Shown here one piece after another: positions 24,731 through 33,414 of a stretch of 64,000 bases of DNA (positions are counted from its first letter, which is position 1; every line of letters begins with the position of its first letter). This DNA comes from an uncultured Muribaculaceae bacterium (GTDB lineage: Bacteria; Bacteroidota; Bacteroidia; Bacteroidales; Muribaculaceae): contig CAJUMR010000014.1 of the NCBI GenBank assembly GCA_910587475.1, positions 1 through 64,000 of the forward strand. The letters are read 5' to 3'. The notes below the pieces were generated by a model. It saw only the letters and a program-made list of their open reading frames with translations, did not search any database and had not been told where the DNA came from. Made by a program: the position numbers and the translations under genes.

Positions 24731-27700
24731 ATGATTAAAGAATTGACATATAAAGTCCTGAAACGCCTGGGAGCAGCCATTGTGCTTGCAATCGCCATAG
24801 CCGTGTCGTCGTGCAGCGACGATCTTGACGCGGCCGCCGCAGCACGGGCCGAAGAAGGCTTACCGGCCGAGGTCAGCGTCGACCTGCAACTGCCCGACAT
24901 GACAGTGATCTCGCGCAGCGAGATGCAGGAAGGGCTCGACAAGACGGTCACTTCGCTCTGGGTCGCCGTCTACAACGCCGAAAGCGGCGTCCGCACAGGC
25001 TTGCTCGACATCGGCGACATCAGCGCCGAACCCGACCACAGCCACTACGAAACACTCAAGCTCAACACCTTCTCGGGGCGCAGCTACATAGTGGCAGTGG
25101 CAAACTACAATCACCGTTATGCCGCCATCGACGCCTCAGGCAAAATGATCCAGCTCCACAACGCCCTCACAGACGCAGACACATGGGAAAAGTTCCGCGC
25201 CATCAGCGTCGGCTTTGACTCGGAGGGCGGCTTCAACGTCCAGGCTCCGCTCAACGCACTGGTGATGAGTGGTTTCTACACCGAAGAAAAACACGATTCA
25301 GGATTGCGCCCCCAGCTGACCGTTGTCGACATACAGCCCGGCACGTCGAAGCTCGCCGGAGCCGTTCACCTGCGGAGAATGATCTCTCAGGTAAAATTCA
25401 ACGTGAAGATCAACACTAAGAATATCAAGAATTTCGAGATCGAGGCATGGCAGGTGGCAAATGTTCCCAACGGAGCGTGGCTCCACGAACGCGACGGCAG
25501 TGACACGCCTCTCAACTCGACCGACAGCCGCCCCCACGGCACAAATCGCTTCTACGACAGCCCGACCTATCCGACAGTGTCGACCAATGACAACATCACC
25601 TACAGTTTCGACTGGTGGCAGCTCGAGAATCTACGCAGCGGCCGCGACGCCATCCCCGCCGACTATGCCGACACCCCCTACGCCTACCGCGACCTCGAAC
25701 ATAAAGATGCAGCAGGGCAGAACACGGGTAAATATGTATCGCTGGTCGACGGTCCTGACAGCGACGATTTCAACAACTATGCGAGCTATGTGAAAATGCA
25801 GGTGAGCATGGAGATGACTGTCGACGAGAACGGCAAGCCCCTGTCGGGAGTGACCTCGCGACTGGTCAAATCGACCTACATCGTGCATCTCGGCTACTGC
25901 GAGGGCAGTTCGCCGGCCGAAAAAGCCAAGGACTTCAACTGCCGCCGCAACTCGAAGTACACCTACAACGTGACGATCAACAACATCAACAACATTCTTG
26001 TCGAAGCAAACCGCGAGGGAGAGGTCAACCCCGGAGTGGAGGGCTTCGTGACCGACATCACCGACAAATTCTATGAACTCGACGCCCACTACAGCAAATT
26101 CAACATTGAATTGACTGAAGCCAACCTCAAATCGTTTCAATACTACATCCAGGCTTACGATCTACAGGGCAAAACGATACTGATCAACTCGATGGAGCCG
26201 GAGAGCGTGCCCGGCCACGACGACGACAACTTCAAGTATATGGAATGGGTGGAGCTGAGGCCTGCAACCTCGGCCAAAGAGATGGCTCGCTACAAGCCGC
26301 GCAGCGGAACATACGCCGACGGGCAGACTTACACTCTCGACCAGATCGGCAGCAATCTCAAACCGGGCTACTACACGGTGTTTATCAACGAATATGTCTA
26401 CGAGACGGGCACTCACGCCTCGGGCAACGAGACCGGATCGAACGGATGGCACGGCTATGTGAACCGTCCGCCGCGACGGGTGTGGCTCAATGTGGCCGGC
26501 GAGACATCGGCCGACGGCGAAAGCGTCTATTACAAAGCCAAATATGCGCTTACCCAAAACTCCATCCAGACTTACTACAACGATCAGGCTCCGTCGGGGC
26601 TCGGGGTAGAGAGAACCAACGAAACATTTGGTCTCAACATGCGCAACAACTTCAACTATCAGGCAAACGATAGCTATAACCCCGGGCATAATCCAAATTC
26701 GGGTCGCTACAATCTGGCTCAATACATCGTCGCATCGACCAATCAGAACCTGACATGGACAGACGACAGCAAAAAATGGGAGGACTTCATCGACGTAACC
26801 ACCATGCTTCACATCAACAAAATCGACAATCAGGGTTATAGCCGCGCTGCCGCAGACTTCCCTATGCCGGCACTCAAGGCCAACAGCAACAACAACGACG
26901 TCGGCGTTTCGTCGAGCAGCATCCTCAAATATGACCCCGACCAATCAGCCACAGCCAAGTACTATGACTTCATGAGGGCATGTCTCAACCGCAACCGCGA
27001 TCTCGACGGCGACGGCAAGATCAGCGCCAACGAGCTGCGCTGGTTTGTGCCGACGACTGCCCAGTATGTCCGCATCATCCTCGGTCGCGGCTCTCTCGTC
27101 GAACCTGTGATGGACTACACTTCGACCAAACAGTTACCTTACAAAGAGAATGGCTACAACAGCCGCTATCTGGCCGCAACGTCCGACGGCATGATGATAT
27201 GGCTGATGGAGGGAACATCTGACTCGCGCTGGCGCGAATGGACAAATTCAACGGCTGCTCCTTGGGAGGTGAGATGTGTGCGAAATCTCGGGGGCGACAT
27301 GACAGTCATCAACGACCACAACGTCACTCAACCGGCATTCCAGCTGCGCCCCAACGCAAAAAACATCGTCGAGCTGAAGTACTACGACTCACGGTCGATA
27401 CGCGAGGAAGCCTACGTCGGAACCACCAACACCATGCCCGTCCACGACATCAGCAACCAGCTCTACAACCGATGCTACAAAGCATTCGAGTTCCACGACA
27501 GTGTGCTCGCCCTCAACGATCCGCGTCTCGGCATCTCGGACAAGACCATCAGCTGGGACTCCTACCTGAAGTCGACTAACCCATGCGCCATATTCAACAC
27601 CAAGGAAAAGAGCGGTTGGAGGGTGCCTAACCAGAAGGAACTGACCATCATCGGTGTGCTCGGCAAGGAAGTCTACCTAAGCGGTATGCCCCCCAACATC

Positions 27701-27919
27701 ACATACCAGATCAGCTGCTCTTACAGTTATTTCGACTACGCGGGCGGTTATGCGCCAGGGGCAAATCCCGACGATCCGGCGGGATCGATCACATCGGGCT
27801 ATCGCTATCCTATGAAGCTTAGAAATTCTGACGGCGGCATGACTCAAGCAGAAGAAATGTACAATTTCGTGCCGTCAGCAGAACAATATGGAGTGCGCTG
27901 TGTCAGAGACGTTGAATAA
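24731..27919 (+). CDS. Large fimbrial tip-like lipoprotein (DUF4906-like)
   Basis: A 1062-residue lipoprotein: lipobox AVSSC (Cys28), then an N-terminal fimbrillin-type domain (about 45-430: TSLWVAVYNAESGVRTG, SYIVAVANYNHRY and KYTYNVTINNINNILV). A canonical EF-hand loop DLDGDGKISANE lies at 757-768 and is expected to bind calcium. The C-terminal third ends with GWRVPNQKELTIIG and YGVRCVRDVE, a C-type-lectin/FISUMP-like signature of surface proteins. The size, position and modularity fit a tip adhesin such as those grouped under DUF4906. It lies 3 bases behind the previous subunit gene. Confidence 0.7.
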   Translation: MIKELTYKVLKRLGAAIVLAIAIAVSSCSDDLDAAAAARAEEGLPAEVSVDLQLPDMTVISRSEMQEGLDKTVTSLWVAVYNAESGVRTGLLDIGDISAEPDHSHYETLKLNTFSGRSYIVAVANYNHRYAAIDASGKMIQLHNALTDADTWEKFRAISVGFDSEGGFNVQAPLNALVMSGFYTEEKHDSGLRPQLTVVDIQPGTSKLAGAVHLRRMISQVKFNVKINTKNIKNFEIEAWQVANVPNGAWLHERDGSDTPLNSTDSRPHGTNRFYDSPTYPTVSTNDNITYSFDWWQLENLRSGRDAIPADYADTPYAYRDLEHKDAAGQNTGKYVSLVDGPDSDDFNNYASYVKMQVSMEMTVDENGKPLSGVTSRLVKSTYIVHLGYCEGSSPAEKAKDFNCRRNSKYTYNVTINNINNILVEANREGEVNPGVEGFVTDITDKFYELDAHYSKFNIELTEANLKSFQYYIQAYDLQGKTILINSMEPESVPGHDDDNFKYMEWVELRPATSAKEMARYKPRSGTYADGQTYTLDQIGSNLKPGYYTVFINEYVYETGTHASGNETGSNGWHGYVNRPPRRVWLNVAGETSADGESVYYKAKYALTQNSIQTYYNDQAPSGLGVERTNETFGLNMRNNFNYQANDSYNPGHNPNSGRYNLAQYIVASTNQNLTWTDDSKKWEDFIDVTTMLHINKIDNQGYSRAAADFPMPALKANSNNNDVGVSSSSILKYDPDQSATAKYYDFMRACLNRNRDLDGDGKISANELRWFVPTTAQYVRIILGRGSLVEPVMDYTSTKQLPYKENGYNSRYLAATSDGMMIWLMEGTSDSRWREWTNSTAAPWEVRCVRNLGGDMTVINDHNVTQPAFQLRPNAKNIVELKYYDSRSIREEAYVGTTNTMPVHDISNQLYNRCYKAFEFHDSVLALNDPRLGISDKTISWDSYLKSTNPCAIFNTKEKSGWRVPNQKELTIIGVLGKEVYLSGMPPNITYQISCSYSYFDYAGGYAPGANPDDPAGSITSGYRYPMKLRNSDGGMTQAEEMYNFVPSAEQYGVRCVRDVE

Positions 27920-28871
27920 AATTATTATCTTTGCATTCGCTGCGATGATAGCATCTCTATCGTCGGCATGCAGCAACGGAAAACGTTCAGATAGTTCCGG
28001 GCACGTCAAACATAGTATATTTTCATCATGCGCAGAGGCGCCCCAATTTCCCGACGTGCCCGAAACTCTGAATGATCCCGTTGAGCGCGCCGACTATCTA
28101 ACATTGCACTTCTGGGACAGTCTCGACCATAGCGCTCCGACGATCGACAGCGCCGTGGTGGAGCAATTGATGGCCAATTTCCTGTCGGTACTGCCCTATG
28201 CATCAGAAGCCGGAATAGGCAAAGCCGTGGCCGCGTTGCTCGACGCAGCGCGCGAGAGCAGTGCCAACGGTATGTACGGCTATGTGATGCAACTTGCCGA
28301 ACACTATCTTTACGAACCTGACTCGCCGATGTTCGACGAGCAGCTATATGCTATGTTTCTAAGGTATCAACTCGCTGCCGGCGACAACAAAGAAGACGGC
28401 GACTGGGGCGCAGCTGCCGTAGCCCGCGACCGTCTCGACCAGATCACCAGAAACACACCGGGACAAGCGGCACCCGACTTCACATTCACCCAACCCGACG
28501 GCTCCACCGCCACGCTGCTGCGCGAAGACAGCCGCGCGGGCATACTGCTGTTTTTCTATGAACCGGGCTGCGACCGGTGCCACGAAGCGGCGCGGTTGCT
28601 GTCGTCGAGCGCCACCCTCCAGCGCGCAGTGGCCGACGAAGCCGTCAGAGTTGTGATGGTCTATCCCGGCGACGACTATGCAGCATGGGCCGCAGACAGC
28701 GCTGTCGCAGCACAAGGATGGGAGAGAGGCATCGACCTCAGCGGCACTATCGACAGCGAGGAGCTTTATGTCGTCAGAGCCACTCCGTCGTTCTATCTTA
28801 TCTCTCCCGACGGCCTGATCATACTCAAGGACGCACGCTTGTCGGAGATCGCACGTGCGCTCGGCTTATAA
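27888..28871 (+). CDS. DUF5106/thioredoxin-like lipoprotein
   Basis: A 327-residue protein overlapping the tip gene by 32 bases if started at the ATG at 27888; an in-frame TTG at 27912 would give a cleaner lipoprotein signal (NKIIIFAFAAMIASLSSAC). Residues about 50-190 are a helical DUF5106-like domain (ERADYLTLHFWDSLD); residues 195-327 form a thioredoxin-like fold with PGQAAPDFTF and the redox pair in GCDRCHE (CxxC). It resembles TlpA/ResA-type periplasmic oxidoreductases. It may aid disulfide chemistry of the fimbrial lipoproteins or be a neighbour only. TATCTTTG at 27926 could be an internal promoter. Confidence 0.75.
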   Translation: MECAVSETLNKIIIFAFAAMIASLSSACSNGKRSDSSGHVKHSIFSSCAEAPQFPDVPETLNDPVERADYLTLHFWDSLDHSAPTIDSAVVEQLMANFLSVLPYASEAGIGKAVAALLDAARESSANGMYGYVMQLAEHYLYEPDSPMFDEQLYAMFLRYQLAAGDNKEDGDWGAAAVARDRLDQITRNTPGQAAPDFTFTQPDGSTATLLREDSRAGILLFFYEPGCDRCHEAARLLSSSATLQRAVADEAVRVVMVYPGDDYAAWAADSAVAAQGWERGIDLSGTIDSEELYVVRATPSFYLISPDGLIILKDARLSEIARALGL

Positions 28872-29033
28872 AATCGCCTCCCGTTTTAACCAATATTTTA
28901 TTTAACACTGCAATTTTAAGTAGGAAAAATTTGGTTAATATCCAATAATTTGCTTTTTTTGCTGAAAAATAAAACCATCGTATCACAAAACATTTCCCAT
29001 CAGACAGATAATCAAAATCATAAATCTATAATA

Positions 29034-29048
29034 GGAAAAGTCTTTTCC
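29034..29048. promoter_or_regulatory. Palindrome adjoining the ROK start codon
   Basis: GGAAAAG-T-CTTTTCC is a perfect inverted repeat with one central base that ends one base before the ATG at 29050. It could be an autoregulatory operator of the ROK protein or a hairpin that masks the ribosome entry site. Confidence 0.4.
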
Positions 29049-29049
29049 C

Positions 29050-30267
29050 ATGGCAGCACTGGCATTACTGAAAGAGATCGAAAAAGGAACTAAAAGCTCC
29101 CAGTCAAAACGACGCATTATCGCTTACCACATGAAGCATGGTAACGCGACAATCCCCGATCTGGCAAAACGGTTGGGCTTGAGTATTCCGACCGTATCAA
29201 AGCTGGTCGACGAACTGACGGTCACCGGCCTCATCAAAGAAGGAGGCAAGACAGAGACCGGCAGCGGACGTCATCCCAACACCTACGGCCTCAATCCCGA
29301 ATCATGCTATTTTGTCGGCGTCGACATCAAGAACAACACGGTGTCGCTCGGACTGATGGACTTCGGCGGCAAGCTCATCGAAAAACAGCTCGACGTGGTG
29401 TTTGACTCATGCAACTCGGTCGACAACCTCACCCAGCTGTGCGACATCATCGACCGCTTCATCAGTTCGCGCTCTGTCGAGAGATCGGCAATCCTCGCCA
29501 TCAATGTCAACATCTCGGGACGTGTCAACCCGATGGTCGGCTACAGCTACAGCCGCTACAATTTCGAGGAAATGCCCTTGAGCGAAGTGCTCACAGAGAA
29601 GCTCGGCGTCAGAGTGTGCATCGAGAACGACACCCGTGCCATGACCTACGGAGAATATATCTACGGCAACTGCAGCAAAATCGACAATCTCATATTCCTC
29701 AACCTCAGCTGGGGCATAGGCCTCGGCATCATCATCGACGGCAAGATCTACTACGGCAAATCGGGCTTCGCCGGCGAAATCGGCCACATGGTCACCTACG
29801 ACAACGAGATACTCTGCCACTGCGGCAAAAAAGGCTGTCTGGAGACCGAAGCCTCCGGGCGTGCACTCGTGCGCAAGCTCATCGAACGCCTCGAAAGCGG
29901 TGCCAATTCGCTCATCGCAGACCGCTACCGCGAAAACGGCACCATCACACTCGACGATGTGTTTGAAGCGATCGACGGCGAGGATCTGCTGTGCATCGAA
30001 CTTGTCGAAGACATGGGCCGCGAACTCGGCCGCTGGCTCGCAGGCATCATCAACATCTTCAATCCCGAGAAAGTCATCCTCGGCGGAGCCCTTTCGACGG
30101 TCGGAGACTATATGCTTCAGCCGGTGATCACAGCCGTGCGCCGCTACTCACTCAATCTGGTCAACAAAGACACCAAAATCGTCATCTCTCAGCTTGGCGA
30201 TCAATCGGGTCTGATCGGATCGTGTGCGACAGCCCGCCGCTGCGCTTTCGACGACTACATTGACTGA
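29050..30267 (+). CDS. ROK family transcriptional regulator
   Basis: A 405-residue regulator: N-terminal winged helix-turn-helix (about 20-75, with TIPDLAKRLGLSIPTVSKLV) followed by a ROK sugar-binding/kinase domain. The zinc site GHM...CHCGKKGCLE (Cys256, Cys258, Cys263) is intact, as is the phosphate loop GVDIKNNTVSLG. NagC/XylR-type members repress sugar genes and release DNA on binding a sugar or sugar phosphate. It stands directly upstream of the SusC gene, separated by a hairpin, and is the only regulator in the locus, so it probably controls the PUL. Confidence 0.88.
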   Translation: MAALALLKEIEKGTKSSQSKRRIIAYHMKHGNATIPDLAKRLGLSIPTVSKLVDELTVTGLIKEGGKTETGSGRHPNTYGLNPESCYFVGVDIKNNTVSLGLMDFGGKLIEKQLDVVFDSCNSVDNLTQLCDIIDRFISSRSVERSAILAINVNISGRVNPMVGYSYSRYNFEEMPLSEVLTEKLGVRVCIENDTRAMTYGEYIYGNCSKIDNLIFLNLSWGIGLGIIIDGKIYYGKSGFAGEIGHMVTYDNEILCHCGKKGCLETEASGRALVRKLIERLESGANSLIADRYRENGTITLDDVFEAIDGEDLLCIELVEDMGRELGRWLAGIINIFNPEKVILGGALSTVGDYMLQPVITAVRRYSLNLVNKDTKIVISQLGDQSGLIGSCATARRCAFDDYID

Positions 30268-30275
30268 ACCTATCT

Positions 30276-30296
30276 GCGCGGAGCCTCGCTCCGCGC
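30276..30296 (+). terminator. Hairpin between ROK and SusC genes
   Basis: A perfect 9-bp stem (GCGCGGAGC / GCTCCGCGC) with a three-base loop, 9 bases after the ROK stop. Only TTAT follows, so it is a weak terminator or attenuator. Confidence 0.55.
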
Positions 30297-30342
30297 TTAT
30301 CATCTAACATAAACCCAAAAACATTAACCGAATAATCTATCA

Positions 30343-33300
30343 TTGATGAAAAGATTTTTCAAACAATCGAGGCTATTATCGCTGCTTGTGACACTATTGC
30401 TCACCGCTGCAGCTGCATCAGCCCAGTCAAGCTTCAAAGTGACGGGAACTGTCACAGACGAAGAAGGAGAAGCCCTGATCGGCGTATCGATCAAATCTGA
30501 AAACGGCAAGGCAAGCGCCATCACCGATTTCGAAGGAAAATATTCAATCACCTTACCGGGAAAGGCGACTCTGGTCTACGAGTATGTCGGCATGAAACAG
30601 CAGAAAGTGACCGTCGACAAAGCATGCGTCAAAGACATCGTGCTCGAATCGTCCAACACCACCCTCGACGACATGGTCGTAATCGGTTACGGCACACAGA
30701 AGAAAGTCAACCTGACCGGTTCTGTGCAGAGCGTCAGCAGCGAAGAGATCATCAAGCGCAATGTGTCCAACGGTTCGTCGGCCCTTCAGGGCATCGTGCC
30801 CGGCCTTACCGCCATACAGTCGTCAGGCGCCCCCGGCGGCGACAACGCATCGCTCCGCATCCGCGGCGTCGGCTCGATGAACTCCGAATCAAGCCCGCTC
30901 GTGCTCATCGACGGTGTCGAAGGCGACCTTAACCGCATCGACCTCAACCAGATCGAGTCGATCTCTGTGCTGAAAGACGGTGCATCAGCCGCAATCTACG
31001 GTTCGCGCTCGTCCAACGGCGTCATCCTCGTCACCACCAAACGCGGCGCCGACGGCAAAGCAAAAGTAACCTTCAACGGCTACGTCGGCTGGAACAAACC
31101 GACCACAATGCCCGATCCGGTCGACGCAGTGACTTATTTTCGCGCCATCGACCAGGCCCGCCTCAACAACGACCAGGACGCCATCTATGAAGAAACTATA
31201 GAAAAACTTCTAACCGAAGGACCTGACAACATGACCCTCTTCGATACTAATTGGCGCGACCTTATCATGAAAAAGGACGCCATGGCCCAGAATTACTCGG
31301 TGAGCGTCAGCGGCGGCAACAAACTCGCCCGCGTGTTTGCATCGGCAGGCTACTACAAGCAGGAAGGTATGGTGCCCAACAACGAATTCTCGCGCACCAA
31401 CCTGCGACTCAACACCGACCTGACGGTCAACCGCTGGATCGACCTCGGCGTGGATATCAGCGTCCGCCAGTCTAACGTCATCAGCCCGATCGGTGGATCG
31501 GCCACACTTATCGGCTATGCCATGACTTTCACCCCAAACCTTTCGGCGATCAACGCCGACGGCACATGGGGCTACGGCCTGCAAGGGAACAACCCTGTAG
31601 CCGCTATTTATGACGGAGGATACAGCAAAAGCATTGCTCCCGAATATTCGGCCAAAATGTCGGCAACAATCCGTCCATTCAAAGGGATGACCATTATCGG
31701 CCAGTACAATTGGAAGCGCAACGACGGACGCACAAAAGCGTTTGCAAACACCTATGACGTATACGAAGCCGGCGTCTACAAAGACACACTTCCCACAGCA
31801 GAGAAAGCTGCAAGCGATGAGCGCAGTTCAGCTACATTGAAACAGTTCAACGCCAACGCCACTTACGAAAACACTTTCGCTGAAAAGCACTTTGTCAAAG
31901 CAATGATCGGCTTCCAGAGTGAGGAATACAGCAGCAACACCCTCTCGGCAAAGCGCTCGGGCTACTATTACGACGGCTATGATGACATCGTCCACGGAGA
32001 TCCAAAAACCGCGACCAATAGTTCCTACAACCTCGAGTGGGCGAAACTCGGCTATATGGCCCGACTCAATTATATATATGCCGACAAATACCTTTTCGAA
32101 TTCTCCGCCCGCTACGACGGCACTTCGCGTTTCCTCAACGATCAGCGCTGGGGCTTCTATCCGTCAGTATCTGTAGGATGGCGCATCTCTGAAGAAAACT
32201 TCTGGGAACCGTTGCGCGGAGTAGTTGACAACCTCAAGATTCGTGCATCTTACGGTAAGCTCGGCAACGAGAGCATTGGCAGCTGGTTCCCGTACCTCGC
32301 GGCCATATCTCCCGACTATGCTTATGGCTACTGGTTTGATAAGGAATTTTCAAGCGGCGTTGCTCAGACACAGCTCGCAAATACGATGATCGGTTGGGAA
32401 AAATCAATCCAACGCAACATCGGTATTGACTTCAACCTGTTCAACAGCCGTCTGACCGGATCGTTTGACTTCTACTACCGTCACATAGAAGACATGCTTC
32501 AGCAATTCGTACTTCCAGAATTCGTAGCATTAGCCTCTCCGTGGCAGAACGCCGGATCGATGCGTAACCAAGGTTGGGAACTGTCGCTTGGCTGGAATGA
32601 CCGCGTAGGCAATGTAAGCTACTACATCAAAGGCAACCTCTCTGACACCCGCAACAAAGTCAAAAAACTCTTCGGCAACGGCAACAAATCAGGCAACCGT
32701 CTGCTCGCCGAAGGCTATTCACTCAACAACTATTACGGCTTTGTGGCCAACGGCTTCTTCCAGTCTTACGACGAAATCAACGCCCTCGACGCCGACGGCA
32801 ACTACGTCAACCCCGTCAAAGGAGAGCGCTCAAACATCAAGCCGGGCTTCATCAAATATCAGGATCTCAACGGCGACGGCGTCATAAATGATGATGACCG
32901 CAAAGTGATCGGCGACAGCCGTCCTCACTTCGAATTCGGCATCCAGTTTGGCGCTGAATGGAAAGGCATCGACTTCTCGGCCATGCTTCAGGGCGTAGGC
33001 CAGAAAGACGTCTACTACAGCGGCGGTGGTTCTCGCGCACTTGTCGGCAACGCCACTCTCTATGAATATCAGCTCGACACATGGAGCGAAGAAAACCCCA
33101 ACGGCAAATTCCCATTGCTGCTTCAGGATCCCAACGGAGACAGCCAGAACAACCTTTTCTCAACATTCTGGCTACAGAGCGGTGCATACTGCCGTCTGAA
33201 AAACCTCACCATCGGTTACACACTTCCGAAAAAATGGACAAAAGTAGCAGAAATCGAGCGCGTACGCTTCTATGCAAGCGCACAGAATCTCTTTACAATC

Positions 33301-33405
33301 CGCGGCGACAACTTCTATCAGGGTTTCGACCCCGAAACATCGGCCGGAGCAAGCTGCTACCCGCTTAACAAAACATTCCTTTTCGGTGTAAACTTAGAAT
33401 TCTAA
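30343..33405 (+). CDS. SusC/RagA family TonB-dependent transporter
   Basis: A 1020-residue outer-membrane transporter. After the signal (LLLTAAAASAQ) come a carboxypeptidase-regulatory-like domain (about 28-105), the TonB box region (TLDDMVVIGYGTQKK), a plug (about 115-240, ending AAIYGSRSSNGVILVTTKRG) and a 22-strand barrel ending in FLFGVNLEF. It imports oligosaccharides with the SusD-like lipoprotein encoded 9 bases downstream, using TonB energy. The pair marks the locus as a polysaccharide utilization locus. Sequence alone does not show the glycan. Confidence 0.95.
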   Translation: MMKRFFKQSRLLSLLVTLLLTAAAASAQSSFKVTGTVTDEEGEALIGVSIKSENGKASAITDFEGKYSITLPGKATLVYEYVGMKQQKVTVDKACVKDIVLESSNTTLDDMVVIGYGTQKKVNLTGSVQSVSSEEIIKRNVSNGSSALQGIVPGLTAIQSSGAPGGDNASLRIRGVGSMNSESSPLVLIDGVEGDLNRIDLNQIESISVLKDGASAAIYGSRSSNGVILVTTKRGADGKAKVTFNGYVGWNKPTTMPDPVDAVTYFRAIDQARLNNDQDAIYEETIEKLLTEGPDNMTLFDTNWRDLIMKKDAMAQNYSVSVSGGNKLARVFASAGYYKQEGMVPNNEFSRTNLRLNTDLTVNRWIDLGVDISVRQSNVISPIGGSATLIGYAMTFTPNLSAINADGTWGYGLQGNNPVAAIYDGGYSKSIAPEYSAKMSATIRPFKGMTIIGQYNWKRNDGRTKAFANTYDVYEAGVYKDTLPTAEKAASDERSSATLKQFNANATYENTFAEKHFVKAMIGFQSEEYSSNTLSAKRSGYYYDGYDDIVHGDPKTATNSSYNLEWAKLGYMARLNYIYADKYLFEFSARYDGTSRFLNDQRWGFYPSVSVGWRISEENFWEPLRGVVDNLKIRASYGKLGNESIGSWFPYLAAISPDYAYGYWFDKEFSSGVAQTQLANTMIGWEKSIQRNIGIDFNLFNSRLTGSFDFYYRHIEDMLQQFVLPEFVALASPWQNAGSMRNQGWELSLGWNDRVGNVSYYIKGNLSDTRNKVKKLFGNGNKSGNRLLAEGYSLNNYYGFVANGFFQSYDEINALDADGNYVNPVKGERSNIKPGFIKYQDLNGDGVINDDDRKVIGDSRPHFEFGIQFGAEWKGIDFSAMLQGVGQKDVYYSGGGSRALVGNATLYEYQLDTWSEENPNGKFPLLLQDPNGDSQNNLFSTFWLQSGAYCRLKNLTIGYTLPKKWTKVAEIERVRFYASAQNLFTIRGDNFYQGFDPETSAGASCYPLNKTFLFGVNLEF

Positions 33406-33414
33406 TCAACAGCA

